This document shows, in pieces, positions 20,821-33,095 of a stretch of DNA of 64,000 nucleotides. Both the position numbers and the translations under genes were made by a program. The notes under the pieces are model-generated. The model had not been told where the DNA came from. It searched no databases and saw only the letters and a list, made by a program, of their open reading frames with translations. Source of the DNA: Carposina sasakii (taxonomy: Eukaryota > Arthropoda > Insecta > Lepidoptera > Carposinidae); assembly GCA_014607495.2 (NCBI GenBank), contig CP053157.1, forward strand, positions 8,618,001 to 8,682,000, written 5' to 3'. How positions within the stretch are numbered: position 1 is the first letter of the stretch; the number at the start of each line of letters is the position of its first letter.

Positions 20821-21307
20821 TTGTAAATGAAAAAAACTAGTGTCAATTAAATAAATAGATAGCAAATAAAGGTGTACTAAATGATTGCGATTATAAAACG
20901 CAGATAAAAGAATATTTTGCTTTCAAGGTTCACGACGAAAAAAGAAAATAAATAAAAATAACGGACAGATTATTTTGTAATATTGGCATTGTTTTGGAAA
21001 TTTGTATTAATTGTAATATAAACAACCGAATGATTCGTAAACGATTGTGATTAATTATATTAATTAGCCGTATATTTTTTTATCAAAGAAACAAGAAAAC
21101 CAAAGAAACAAGTCTGTAAATATTTAAGAATATTCTCAAAGAAAATAATTAAATAAACAACTCTATTATGCAATGCTGGTATTCTTGTCATCATTAGTAG
21201 GTAGGTAATATTATTGAATGAAATAAGTTTAGGTAGTTGTTTTTGCAAACTCAGATTAAGGTTTAAATTCTAAATTATTTCGAGTAACAGATAGGTTTTA
21301 CCTTTAA

Positions 21308-22427
21308 GGGGGGAAACCAGTTTAGACCGATCAAAAAATCGACTTTTTTTAAATTGCATAAATCGTTAGTATAACTCGTCAAGAATATGTGGTCAAAATT
21401 TGAAAGCAAAATTCGCATTATTTTCAATGCTATGAGGACTTGAGTGACCGCCCGTCGGTCCGGAGTCGAAGCGCGCGGTAGTTAGAACGGAGCGGTCGCT
21501 CAGTGACCCTTTTTCGGTTACCTGCCTCAATTATTCCTTAGTACCGCTGTACTAAGGAATAATAGAGAGGGGGACATCTCGGCAGATGTTGTTTGACCTG
21601 GGGTAGAACTTTCTCGAACGTTTACGATATTTCGACAGAGCGTCGAGCTTGGCTAGTTCAGCTCCGGCTTTCTTACCGAGTGTTGTCAAAATGTCAACGT
21701 ATCCGAAAGGTTCCCGTGAGTTTACCGAACGACGTGGTAGACCACGTAAGAGATCATTCCATGGTAATCAACAAACCAGAGTGATAAATGTATATATTAA
21801 TAAAATTAATAATTTTATATAATTAATAAAAAATAATTACTGCCTCGAATCTCGTTTTCGCTACATTTTATTTCAAACGCGTTTTTCTCGAAACGACTTT
21901 TTTTCCACTTGTGGGCATTCTAGCTTGAAAAGTTATTGACCAATCGTTCTGAAATTTGGTGTGAACATTCTTTATTCAATTCAAATCTAGATGAACCTAA
22001 TTCTGGAATTATATGATTATTAAAAATATGTTTTTTTTATGCGAAAAAGGTGAAAAATATGGTATAAAAACATAACATTGTTTTCAAACACCTCAAAAAA
22101 ATGCAATTTTCAATTTTTTTTTACACAATCAGGTTCATATTCTTAGGAAATATGTTGTTAACGAAAAAAAAAAAAATGTGATGATTACAGATGAAAATTG
22201 CTACCACAGGAATGCCCACCAGCAAAATACTCCGATGGTAATCGTCCATGGACAGCACGATCTAGCGACACTGTTTCCGGCGGAAATCGCTTGAAAAAAT
22301 TCTCAAGTCTATTTCAAACCATGAATAAAATATTCTCAAATTCAAAAAAAATTCTGTTTATATTATCCATATGTAAAAAATTCACGAAAAACAACAAAAT
22401 TTCGGCCTCCTAAACTGGTTTCCCCCC
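21308..22427 (+). mobile_element. TTAA-target transposon derivative, family K, copy 1 (1,120 bp)
   Basis: It is flanked by TTAA on both sides (21304-21307, 22428-22431). Its ends are perfect inverted repeats GGGGGGAAACCAGTTTAG. A second copy at 28524-29642 is the same along its whole length except for the length of an A-run near 22170. A 15-bp perfect hairpin sits at about 21529-21563 (ATTATTCCTTAGTAC). TTAA targeting is shared by piggyBac and Kolobok elements. Only a short peptide (21691-21822) remains of any coding capacity. Confidence 0.9.
21691..21822 (+). CDS. Short peptide in TTAA element copy 1, possible transposase N-terminus remnant
   Basis: 43 codons from ATG at 21691 to TAA at 21820-21822. 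It has a basic AT-hook-like RRGRPRKR followed by SFHGNQQT (residues about 14-29). From memory, basic starts with an FHGNQ-like word occur in insect proteins with Mutator-like/Kolobok transposase domains, and Kolobok also uses TTAA sites. If so, this is the start of the lost transposase. Equally it may not be translated at all. Confidence 0.35.
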   Translation: MSTYPKGSREFTERRGRPRKRSFHGNQQTRVINVYINKINNFI

Positions 22428-23202
22428 TTAAGTATTCAATTACCTCTATAATAAACCTGTATACTGTATAGGTTTGTGGAAGCCATGACACTTGCTTGTC
22501 GTTTCACTTTATTACTAGCCCCATTCATTTATTCTATATTTTAGTCGTCATTTTCTTAGTCCTTTCGGAAGTATAGATATTAGTAGGAGTATGGATCATA
22601 CATATATAAGCATACCTACATAAATTCATGTAGCACGTACCGTATACAGTAAACATACCAAACATCTACCTATATATATGCATAGCATTTAAATATTCAT
22701 AAGCAAATTGTAGTACAAGGTTAGGCAACTGCCAAAGGACTTCGGAATATGTTTACTTCGTAATATTAATCCGAACGACTTGAGCAAATCTTATGTGAAC
22801 GGAATAAGAGTTAAAATTTGTGAACAAACATGCAAAGGGTAATTGTTTAGTGTAAGAGACCTATCTCACTAGGGTACAATTTGGTAGTGCCTTAAGATAC
22901 AAGATTATTAGAGATTTAATTGAAAACCAAAATTTCCTGAATCTGTAGTCATTTGTCACGCCCATAATCGCAAGGTTGAACAGAAGTGCACAATTATATC
23001 AATTTTTTACCTGTCAGCCCTTTTAAATGTCACTAAATACCTAAAATGATTTGAAATTAGTCTTTTTAATAATTTTCACGAAGCATTACAAGGTCCAAGC
23101 AGCAAGAGGGGAGTCTACAACCGCTGCCCAGAATATGATACATACATCGAAATTCTAATTTATATCGCTAATATGTTAAAATTTTCAGGTTTCAAAATGG
23201 GT

Positions 23203-23641
23203 CATCGTCAGCCTATTGCAGTCCACTGCTGGAGGTAGGCCTCCCCCAGTGTACGCCACATGGCTCGATCTCCCGTTTTTGCCATCCAGTCACTATCAGC
23301 CGTCCTCTTTAAGTCATCGGTCCATCTGGCCGGGGGGCGCTTGCCGAGGCGCGGTCTCCATTCGAGAACCCGTTTACTCCACCATCTATCGGTTCTACGA
23401 CAGATGTGGCCGGCCCACTGCCACTTCAGTCTACTACATATCGAGACTATGTCTGTCACTTTGGTCTTCTGCCGGATAATCTCGTTTCGGACTTTGTCCA
23501 TTCGCGAGATTCCGAGAATTGACCTTTCCATAGCTCTCTGGGTGACATGTAATCGGCGAGCCAGCCCCACTATCAGGTTCCACGTCTCGGCTCCGTAAGT
23601 CATGGCTGGTAGAACGCATTGATCGAACTCCTTGGTCAAAA
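23203..23641 (-). mobile_element. 5'-truncated RTE-clade LINE, 439 bp, 11-bp TSD
   Basis: Both sides carry TCAAAATGGGT (23192-23202 and 23642-23652). The minus strand reads the last part of an RTE reverse-transcriptase polyprotein and ends just past its stop with a short 'ctgacgatg' tail, as RTE elements do. Confidence 0.9.
23208..23641 (-). pseudogene. RTE LINE polyprotein C-terminus
   Basis: About 144 in-frame codons contain the RTE/Lepidoptera words FDQCVLPAMTYGAETW, QRAMERSILGISR, KLKWQWAGHICRRTDRW, RPPARWTDDLKR and the end LGEAYLQQW. These lie after the reverse-transcriptase catalytic core, so the catalytic and endonuclease domains are missing through 5' truncation. The frame is intact up to the stop, which suggests a fairly young insertion. 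The apparent Met and first residues at 23657 belong to flanking DNA and the target duplication, not to the element. Confidence 0.9.
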
Positions 23642-23652
23642 TCAAAATGGGT

Positions 23653-25764
23653 ATCAAAAAGTTAACACTTCTTTAATTTTATTTATAGCAAGGTAGTATC
23701 TAATGTAGTATGAGATTTTCTTATTAAGAAGAGGTTCAATATAGATAGTATTTACACCACTCTAGCGGACATTATGCATCAAGGCGAGCAGCTTTCATAC
23801 ATAACATTGGTAGCGTTACTGGTTGCGCATCCATTGGCACGCAAATGAGACTGCACCCTAATAATTAGATGTTTGCGTGTTGCCAGCAATTACCACTTAC
23901 CATATAAATGTCGCACAACACATGCCACCGATTTCACAAAAATTGTCCAATTATGTCGTTTTATGCATAACATATTAGTGTATCTGTGAAAATCGTTGTT
24001 GTTTCAATGTTGTTGAACTGCCTCTTAATCGATTCATTTTGATGCCGGCGATGGAAAAATTATATTCTGCGAAGTTAAGTTCGCTGACTGAACTTATGAA
24101 AGTACCTTTAGCAACATTTTGAATTGTATCAGCCGTTATTATTCAGAAGTTAAAATTTTAAACAAGTTTTCGCCAACCTCGGCCTATACAACATTGACCC
24201 TCGAATCTGACAACTCATCATCACGATTAAATGTAACTACAATAATGATGAGAAAGTTTCAAAGGACCTACCGATATACATAGATATACCTAATACGCAT
24301 ACACGGTGTCACAGCTAGGAAATGTATTTTTATTTTTATTATCCGCGAATTTCCCTTTCCAGGCCAATTGTATTATGCCATCTTGTGCTTTATTGATTAT
24401 TGTGTAATGTAATGATACATTGCTGTTTTTTTATCACTTGTGATGTGACTCTCGCCCAAGCGCGCACTGGCGGCCAAGTAGCAGCGGCCAGGCCAGGCGC
24501 GCATTTGGGGTTATTCAGTTATTTGAAATGATGTCAGCCTTTTTTTGTGTTCATATTAAGGTTTGATCTGGTTTTAGGGCAGTATATAAGGTCTAAAAAA
24601 ATGAACGACACTATTTTAGTATAGATTTTTTTTGCGGTTTTCGCTTCAGAATCATGTTCAGAAGTCAGTAAGTAAGTATATCAAAATTTGCCCGACTTAT
24701 ACCCTGTATAATAATATAATAATAATAATAATACTACCCCCACTTTTAGTCGTTAGTTATATAGTTCACCCAATGTTATAATAATAAATACCGATTTTTT
24801 TACTCTATTCTATCTCCTATTTTGTTTATCTTTTGTATAAAATAATATTGGAATAAAATTATGAATTGTTTTATTATACATATTAGGAAAACATCGCTAT
24901 TGGAGTGTGGTGGAGTGATTTCAATTTAACCGTATTTCGTAGAACGTGCTACGCTTCGTAGGCCGTCTACGAACGAATATCTAATTTGTAAAAATGCCTG
25001 TAGCTTTATTCCCTTTCAACTATTTCGAGGTATATGTATAGTACCTGTTTTGCCTCTTTTTTATTAACAAACTGAACGTTTTTGCTAGTTGAAAGCGAAC
25101 CGTAGCAAAAAAAGGACGTTCCGAAATTATCTCAATATTTAGATACTTTTTCCAGCTAAAAACACGGACTGGTTTCAAATTCAGCCAACATCAGAGGCAC
25201 AGATTTGTAGTATAAACTCTGGTTTTAATTATCAAAAAGGGCGCTCATTAAGTATTCTGAGAGCTAGTAGGCGGCGGAGACTCAAAAGGCCCGCTTTATT
25301 TACGTAAAAGCGAGATTACGAAAGTCGCGACACTTCCCTCACACACTATTACATTCAGACAGTTTTTGAGATTTCTCTGCAGGACTCCGCGAATGTAACT
25401 TCATTTTAGGGCTGTCCAAAACTCCTTAGTTGATGAGATAAGAGCTTCGTTTTTAAAATTGGGTACAATTAGTACCATGGCTGGTAGCAAATTAATTTTA
25501 AATTTATAGTTATAATTTCTGTAATGTATCTTTTGACTGTTCATTATTGTATAATATATATTCATAATAACGAAACTATATAACGTATAGGTATGATTTA
25601 AATTATGTGTTCAAATTGTGTTGGAATTTCAAGCGTGTCCTATTTGGTATATTTTTAAGAGAATTAATACCCGGCGATCTAACTCACTCAAATAGCAATG
25701 GAATTCGATTGGTTTTGATCAGACTTAAAAAACTAATAAAATGCCTAATTATTACATCACACTA
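23653..25764. other. Unassigned AT-rich DNA
   Basis: Contains the (TAA)n run and a GC-rich patch at about 24450-24510 (agcgcgcactggcggccaag). No gene or repeat is identified. Confidence 0.4.
24709..24734. repeat. (TAA)n microsatellite
   Basis: A run of ATA/TAA trinucleotides, 'ataatataataataataata', within AT-rich unique sequence. Confidence 0.9.
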
Positions 25765-25960
25765 ATAATATTATAAAGGCGAAAGGTTGTGAGTATGTTT
25801 GTTACTTCTTCACGTCTAAACAGCTGGAGCGATTTTAATAAAATTTGGTATAGAGTTAGCTAACACCCTGGATTAACATATAGGCTACTTTTATCCCGGG
25901 AAAATATTTTTTAATTTCGTTTTTTTTTCTGCAGTCCACGCGGACGCAACAGCTAGTATC
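25765..25960 (+). repeat. Family H repeat
   Basis: 'aatattataaaggcgaaagg', 'gttacttcttcacgtctaaa', 'taggctacttttatcccggg' and 'tgcagtccacgcggacgc' are the usual words of this group in order. Confidence 0.75.
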
Positions 25961-26348
25961 TTATATAAAGATATACATATATGTGAACCACAAAATTCAG
26001 TTCAACGATATGAACTGAATCCAAGCCCCGATTTACGTATTACTAAGCCAGAGATTTATGTAGGTTCCCAAATATATCTTTATTTTGCTGAAGGTAAATC
26101 TTAGTCAGGAGAAATGTTTATTTATGACACATTCAGTGGATATGCTAAGTATTTTGTGGTTAAAAGGGAAAATTGGATTTTGTTATAAGGTCCAGTGTTT
26201 TGATCACAGAAAACGTACGGCGGAGCTATTGAATTTGAGTTATATATAAAAAATAGCAGTCGGTGTCACATTTTCTGCGTTCGTTTGTTTAATATTGAGC
26301 GTTTACGAGTACATTGTACGAGTATATCAAAGGCATTGGAAATCTAAA

Positions 26349-27266
26349 ATAATTTTTTAAAACCAAAAACCGACTTCCTCCCAAAACTCGAGCTTACTAA
26401 AGTAAAATTTTACTAAAGGGAAAATATATATTGCGTTAAGCCGTGTACGACGTTTAGAAGGCATAACATTGTCAGATTTATATACCAGCAAATGATTAAA
26501 TAGGCCACATGATAAAAGAGAGAAATGACTAGGCTTCGAAACTTTACGTCTGACAATATATAAGCAACATATAATTACACTCCTTCTTTCCGCCCTGTTC
26601 CCAATCATTTGGGGTCGGTGCAATATGTAGGTACTCTTCTTTCATTCATCCCTATTATCCGTCATCTCGTTATTCTCATGTCTACCTCTTCCTCTATAAC
26701 CATCTTACTTCGGACACGGCTTAACGCAACATATAATTACACGACTTAACACAATTATCTTCATCTTCATAAGCCTATGGCAGTCCACTACTGGACGTAG
26801 GCTTCACCCTGCCATAGGGGGATTTTGTTAACAAAAAGTTCCACTATCTGTTTTTCGGCAGCTCCATCATTAGACCCTCGTTTCCTTTATATTATGTGTA
26901 GCTGACCAAAATTCTCTATGAAAATCTAAAAACGGACTACTCGTACCTATTATATTTGAGGATATCCCTAGATTCCTTAGAGATTCCATAATCAGATGTT
27001 ATGTTTTATATATAGGTGACCAAAACGCTCAGTAAAAGTGTAAAAACAGACTGCATGAGCCTACAATATTCGAGGATTGCCCTCGATTTCTCCAAGATCC
27101 CATCATCAGATCCTGATGTGGTGAATATGGGACCAACCTGGAAGTATACCATGACCAACTATAAAAAAAATTGAAATCGGTTCATAAATGACGGAGTTCT
27201 GAGGTAACACACATAAAAAAAAAACATACAGACGAATTGATAACCTCTCTTTTTGAAGTCGGTTAA
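26349..27266 (-). mobile_element. Repeat family G, copy 3, without the LINE insert
   Basis: It runs from 'aaccaaaaaccgacttcc' to 'tttttgaagtcggttaa'. It includes the RTE-tail block (about 26765-26830) but reads straight through the site where copies 1 and 4 carry the reverse-transcriptase scrap. It ends 15 bases before family F copy 2. Confidence 0.8.
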
Positions 27267-27281
27267 TAACATTTTGTTATA

Positions 27282-27657
27282 CAGAGTGATTTTTGGTCGT
27301 CAACGTTCCCGAAAACTACGGAATCTCCCCGTCATCACGATCATTTTTCCCCATGGAAGCATACCTGGGAAGTGTCTGGTTTCCTTAATATTAGGGTTCA
27401 AAGTTAAGTAAATAGACTGCGTTTTTCCGCATAAATGCACATTGACGCGTGTAGCAAGATTTTTTCATGAAAAATAATAAATTTCTAGAAACTAGCATAA
27501 ACACTGGACACTATAAATTTCGCCCGATCAAGTAATATATATATTTTTTTTATTACATCGTTTCCCAGCATTTTTTTAAAGCATAAACTTACTTTATTTC
27601 ATGTAAGTTACATGTATACGCACCCTTCGTTAAGGGTGGCAACGAAAAAACACTCTG
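27282..27657 (-). mobile_element. TA-target MITE, family F, copy 2 (intact)
   Basis: CAGAGTGATTTTTGGTCGTC at the left and, at the right, 'gggtggcaacgaaaaaacac' then TCTG, with TA on both sides. It is in the opposite orientation to copy 3 (29734-30118) and gives the uninterrupted form of copy 1. Confidence 0.85.
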
Positions 27658-28104
27658 TATACGACCTACCTAATTCTGAATGTATACATATAGAACTTGT
27701 AAGTACTTAATAATCGAATTGCAGAATTAGAGGCTAAATCAAGCCAAAGGCAAAAAGTATTTTTTTTAAACGGAATTAGAACTACTCGTATCTACCTATA
27801 TTACACATTACATACCTATGCTGTCGCATACTCAGAAATTAAATAATTAAAACCTAACAAAGATTTATTTCCTTTTTCAGTAAGTAGAACGCTTTGGTAC
27901 ATGCGTGACTACATTTAATGATGGCATAGCATGTTTTCATGTGCCTAAATATTCATGTTTTAACAGCGAAAGTTTACTGTAATATAATGCTAGTAGATGT
28001 TATTCTTCCTACTTAGTAAAGTGTGTAATCACTATTAAGTTTCTGTAAACAGATACTGTTTGTTACTACCTATATTAACATATATATTTCATTATAAAAT
28101 TATT

Positions 28105-28412
28105 AATAAAGAAAATGGAAAAAATTCCTCACCCGGGTGGGAATCGAACCTACGACCTCTGCATTCCGCGTGTCAGTGCTCTAACCACTGAGCCACTGGG
28201 TCAATTACTCGGATGACGAATTTTACCATCTCTTTTCTAAATTACATATTGGCAACGTTATTTTTCATCCCGATAGCTATACACTAGCCAAATCTCGGCA
28301 AACAAAGCTGAATCCCTCAGCACAATGTTTAAAGATGAAACGATCAACCATATCCTAACGGATTATATTAATGGAGAAGTGTTTTTTTTTTTATAAATTT
28401 ATCTTAGCCAAG
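28105..28412 (-). mobile_element. SINE-like element S2, copy 1, with tRNA-like 3' part
   Basis: On the minus strand about 200 bases of unrelated sequence precede a tRNA-like block: box A GGCTCAGTGGTTAGAGCAC and box B GGTTCGATTCC (about 28142-28192), then 'gaggaattttttccat' and an A/T tail. The copy at about 59540-59837 matches it along its length. Having the tRNA-like part near the 3' end is unusual for a SINE. The short poly-T-rich stretch near 28380 has expanded. Confidence 0.75.
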
Positions 28413-28420
28413 ATATTATA

Positions 28421-28442
28421 TTATATATATATATATATATAT
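28421..28442. repeat. (TA)n microsatellite
   Basis: A run of about 10 TA units directly after the S2 element. Confidence 0.9.
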
Positions 28443-28523
28443 CATTGTTTTGTACCTAAGTTAAAACAATGGCTTTGTCAAAAATAAACTTGGTTTGGAC
28501 AGTACAAGTGCTATGGAACTTAA

Positions 28524-29642
28524 GGGGGGAAACCAGTTTAGACCGATCAAAAAATCGACTTTTTTTAAATTGCATAAATCGTTAGTATAACTCGTCAAGA
28601 ATATGTGGTCAAAATTTGAAAGCAAAATTCGCATTATTTTCAATGCTATGAGGACTTGAGTGACCGCCCGTCGGTCCGGAGTCGAAGCGCGCGGTAGTTA
28701 GAACGGAGCGGTCGCTCAGTGACCCTTTTTCGGTTACCTGCCTCAATTATTCCTTAGTACCGCTGTACTAAGGAATAATAGAGAGGGGGACATCTCGGCA
28801 GATGTTGTTTGACCTGGGGTAGAACTTTCTCGAACGTTTACGATATTTCGACAGAGCGTCGAGCTTGGCTAGTTCAGCTCCGGCTTTCTTACCGAGTGTT
28901 GTCAAAATGTCAACGTATCCGAAAGGTTCCCGTGAGTTTACCGAACGACGTGGTAGACCACGTAAGAGATCATTCCATGGTAATCAACAAACCAGAGTGA
29001 TAAATGTATATATTAATAAAATTAATAATTTTATATAATTAATAAAAAATAATTACTGCCTCGAATCTCGTTTTCGCTACATTTTATTTCAAACGCGTTT
29101 TTCTCGAAACGACTTTTTTTCCACTTGTGGGCATTCTAGCTTGAAAAGTTATTGACCAATCGTTCTGAAATTTGGTGTGAACATTCTTTATTCAATTCAA
29201 ATCTAGATGAACCTAATTCTGGAATTATATGATTATTAAAAATATGTTTTTTTTATGCGAAAAAGGTGAAAAATATGGTATAAAAACATAACATTGTTTT
29301 CAAACACCTCAAAAAAATGCAATTTTCAATTTTTTTTTACACAATCAGGTTCATATTCTTAGGAAATATGTTGTTAACGAAAAAAAAAAAATGTGATGAT
29401 TACAGATGAAAATTGCTACCACAGGAATGCCCACCAGCAAAATACTCCGATGGTAATCGTCCATGGACAGCACGATCTAGCGACACTGTTTCCGGCGGAA
29501 ATCGCTTGAAAAAATTCTCAAGTCTATTTCAAACCATGAATAAAATATTCTCAAATTCAAAAAAAATTCTGTTTATATTATCCATATGTAAAAAATTCAC
29601 GAAAAACAACAAAATTTCGGCCTCCTAAACTGGTTTCCCCCC
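28524..29642 (+). mobile_element. TTAA-target transposon derivative, family K, copy 2 (1,119 bp)
   Basis: It has TTAA at 28520-28523 and 29643-29646, with the same inverted ends as copy 1. As far as I can read, the two copies differ only in one A-run, so they separated recently. The flanks are unrelated, so this is transposition and not a segmental duplication. Confidence 0.9.
28907..29038 (+). CDS. Short peptide in TTAA element copy 2
   Basis: Identical to the 43-codon frame of copy 1 (AT-hook-like RRGRPRKR then SFHGNQQT). The identity reflects the recent origin of the copies and is not evidence of selection. Confidence 0.35.
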   Translation: MSTYPKGSREFTERRGRPRKRSFHGNQQTRVINVYINKINNFI

Positions 29643-29733
29643 TTAATACATTTATAGGTTCTAGCTGTTGTCCGTGACTTCACCCGTGCGGACTACAGAA
29701 TGTAGCATAAATGTCCTTCTCCGCCCAATTATA

Positions 29734-30118
29734 CAGGGTGTTTTTTCGTTGCCACCCTTAACGAAGGGTACGTATTCTATACATCAAATAAAGTAAGTTT
29801 ATGCCAAAAAAATTTTGGGAAACGATGTAAATTTTTTTGAAAAAAAAATTTAATTTCTTGATCGGGCGAAATTTATAGTGTCCAGTGTTCATGCTAGTTT
29901 TTTCATATATTACATATATTAATTATTTCTCCTGAAAAAATCTTGCTACACGCGTCAATGTACATTTATGCAGAAAAACGCAGTCTATTTACTCAACTTT
30001 GAACCCTAATATTTTGGAAACCAGACACTTCCCAGGTATGCTTCCATGGAGAAAAATGATCGTGATGATGAGGAGATTCCGTAGTTTTCGGGAACGTTAA
30101 CGACCAAAAATCACCGTG
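29734..30118 (+). mobile_element. TA-target MITE, family F, copy 3 (intact, 385 bp)
   Basis: CAGGGTGTTTTTTCGTTGCC at the left and 'cgaccaaaaatcaccgtg' at the right, TA on both sides. It is the longest clean copy. A small family H end fragment (about 29655-29720) precedes it. Confidence 0.85.
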
Positions 30119-30337
30119 TATATTTGCAAAATTCCAAGAAGATTAGTTAAGTAGGTTACCTACCTACCTAAATAAAGCATTACGTCTTCATCGTAACAAA
30201 CAATTGAATCTTCAAATCTATTTCAATTTAGATTTAACAGCATCAGAGTTTTGATTTTAGTGTAGAAATATTTTATACGTATTGCATTGATAAATAAGTA
30301 GGTATATTCGCCGTAAATAAGCACTTATATTTATAAT

Positions 30338-31471
30338 AATTTTTTTAAAACGAAAAACCGACTTCCTCCCTAAACTCGAACTTACTAAAGTAAAATTTTA
30401 CTAAAGGGCAAATATATATTGCGTTAAGCCGTGTACGAAGTTTAGGAGGCATAATATTGTTAGATATATGCCAGCAAATGATTAAATAGGCCACATGACA
30501 AAAGAGAAAAAGGACTAGGCTTCGAAACTTTACGTCTGACAATATGATGATGATGATAATGATGACCTCCGACCGATTTCGGTCATGGCGACCACTTCTA
30601 CTCCTAGATATTACTAAGTTGGCGTTCATGCTGGATCGGAGGCACTTGAGGTGGAATCGATCCAGAGTGCGTATGTGGCGACGGTACATGCACCACGCCT
30701 CGGAGGAATATGAGAGATTTGGCAGCACAACAGCCATGTACACTCTTATTTAAGCAACATATAATTACGCTCCTTCTTCCTGCCCTATTCCCAATAATTT
30801 GAGGTCGGTGCAATATGTAGGTACTCTTCTTTCATTCATCCCTATTATCCGTCATCTCGTTATTCTCATGTCTACCTCTTCCTCTATAACCATCTTACTT
30901 CGGACACGGCTTAACGCAACATACAATTTCACGACTTAACACAATTATCTTCATCTTCATAAGCCTATTGCCGTCCACTACTGGACGTAGGCCTCCCCCT
31001 GCCATAGGGGGATTTTGTTACTAAAAAGTTCCACTATCTGTTTTTCGGTTTTCGGCAGCTCCATCATCAGACCCTCGTTTCCTTTATATTATGTGTAGCT
31101 GACCAAAATTCTCTATAAAAATCTAAAAACGGACTACTCGTGCCCTTTATAATTGAGGATATCCCTAGATTATTTAGAGATTCCATCATCAGATATTATG
31201 TTTTATATGTAGGTGATCAAAACGCTCAGTAAAAGTATAAAAACAAGACTACATGTGCCTACAATATTTGAGGATTGCCCTCGATTTCTCCAAGATCCCA
31301 TCATCAGATCCTAATGTGGTGAATATGGGACCAACCTGGAAGTATACCATGACCAACTATAAAAAAAAATGAAATCGGTTCATAAACGACGGAGTTCTGA
31401 GGAAACACACATAAAAAAAAAAAAAAAAAAATTAAGACGAATTGATAACCTCTCTTTTTGAAGTCGGTTAA
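30338..31471 (-). mobile_element. Repeat family G, copy 4, with the LINE insert
   Basis: It runs from 'ttaaaacgaaaaaccgactt' to 'ctttttgaagtcggtta'. It is close to copy 1 and shares the reverse-transcriptase scrap and its (ATG)n tail (30544-30752), so copies 1 and 4 come from one source. Confidence 0.85.
30544..30752 (-). pseudogene. LINE reverse-transcriptase C-terminal fragment inside family G copy 4
   Basis: The minus strand has [13 protein letters not shown] and [14 protein letters not shown] followed by the same internal deletion and trinucleotide tail as at 1447-1655. It came with the host element rather than by a second LINE insertion, since the breakpoints are the same. Confidence 0.65.
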
Positions 31472-31765
31472 AAATGGATAAAGATTGTCACCATTGGTAT
31501 AACGTATTATTTATCTCCGCTGTCACCGCAGAGCTTGTGATTAATCCATCATACAAATTACGGAATACAAGCTCTCTTGGTTCATACAAAGTCTTGAAAG
31601 TCTTAAGAACATTGTTTGCACAGAGGTCGTGAAGAAAATGTTAACTGTCACAAAGCTCGGCATGAACTATTGTTAATATTCACTTTTATGTATAAAAAGT
31701 TTAGATCTTTTTTTGTAAAATACATTTATATACATTTTAAATAAGGCGTTTAATTCGGACTATCA

Positions 31766-31804
31766 ATTACGGATTTTAGCCTACTTGAGACTAATCCGTA
31801 ATTT
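31766..31804. repeat. Short inverted repeat AATTACGGATT
   Basis: AATTACGGATT and its exact reverse complement AATCCGTAATT enclose 17 bases. Too short to assign. Confidence 0.6.
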
Positions 31805-32465
31805 AAGTTAATCTGAAATAAAAATTATAATTAGCAGAATGTTGTCTTATTTTTTGATGTTATGAAAAGATTGACAAAAGTGAGTCATATTAGATTAATA
31901 AATAAAAAAACGTGTCTTCAAAATCCGAAGATAAAGAAGATTTTTCGAATTTGATGTTATTCACTTTGCGATTACCAAATTCCCAGGATTGGTGTCAGCT
32001 GGTTATTAAACAAATATCAAATTCTTTACATCCATACGAAAAAATATACTGCACCAACATAACAACTGATGATACAAAATAGGTACCTTATTATTATGTT
32101 ACAAGAAAAGGATGGGTAAATTAGGTAAATAATATAAGATTGAGTGTTTGTAACCGGGTAATAATTTCCTATACATGACCCAGTAATCAGAAAATTCGGC
32201 TCTTGTGAGACTTATCGGCTTTTTCATGGACTAATGAATAGTTTTTTTTTTCATGTCAATTTGCAGTTCATTGCTGATTTTAGTTAAATATTTTTTGAAA
32301 AGCTAATAGGGGCTGCTATGATTTCTATTGCAGTATATGAAAGGAATATGCAGAAACATTTATGGATAACATTAATGACTGGCGAAATCCTGCAAAATTC
32401 GTCAAAAGAAAGCAAACTATGAGAGATATCCCAAAAATATAATTGCCAGGCCGTAGCGAAATCAT

Positions 32466-32710
32466 TTTTAGGGTTTCGTACCCGAGGAGTTTCAAGATCG
32501 GACCCTATTGTCTTGTTTACGGTATCCGTCTGTCACCAGTCTGTATCCTATGGACCGTCATAGCTAGGCAGTTCAAATTTTCACAGCTTTTATGAATTTC
32601 TGTTGCCGCTCTAATAAATACTATTAAATCTAAGGGGGCTTCCATAGAAAAGACATGATTTTTTTGCAGATTTTTTAAATACGAAACCCTTCGTGCACGT
32701 CCGGTTTTTA
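32466..32710 (+). repeat. Family J repeat
   Basis: 'tagggtttcgtacccgagga', 'ctgtcaccagtctgtatcc', 'gaatttctgttgccgctcta' and 'acgaaacccttcgtgcacg' are the standard words from end to end. Confidence 0.75.
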
Positions 32711-33095
32711 TATATTGATAAGTGTAACCGCCACCACAATGTGTTGGCCGATACTTAATGGGAAAGGAGTAGGTATATTAAGAACACAAGTAGGTTATCA
32801 GAATTTAACGGTCAAATTGTTATACCTATATAAATCTTAATAAGGCATTTAAATAAAGTTTCATTAGCATGTGCTACCTAATAATATTCAGGGTTTAGAT
32901 GTTTATCGAACCTTTAAAAGAATCCCAACATTAAAATGCATGTTCTGTTTGTTAGTAAACTAGGCGGCTAGAAAATGCCGGAACATCATGTATCAAGACC
33001 ATTATGAAGGGACAACGAGGAAGTGACCTAACAATGTCATATCTTAGAAAACTAGTGTCAGTTAGTAACGGGCGAAAAAGACTATTGTAGGAGTC

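Larger units (their letters stand above)
17626..21303. other. Unassigned DNA between repeats
   Basis: It holds the possible microexon, the hairpins at 18700 and 20745 and the possible promoter at 19049. Otherwise I see nothing. Confidence 0.4.

Noticed and set aside
22198..22413. 71-codon frame in the TTAA element as a transposase part
   Set aside because: I recognise no transposase motif in it, and it opens with a non-ATG start. The same frame in copy 2 only reflects recent copying.
23208..23598. Plus-strand open frames of 87 and 112 codons
   Set aside because: They are the antisense of the RTE reverse-transcriptase fragment, which has clear family motifs on the minus strand.
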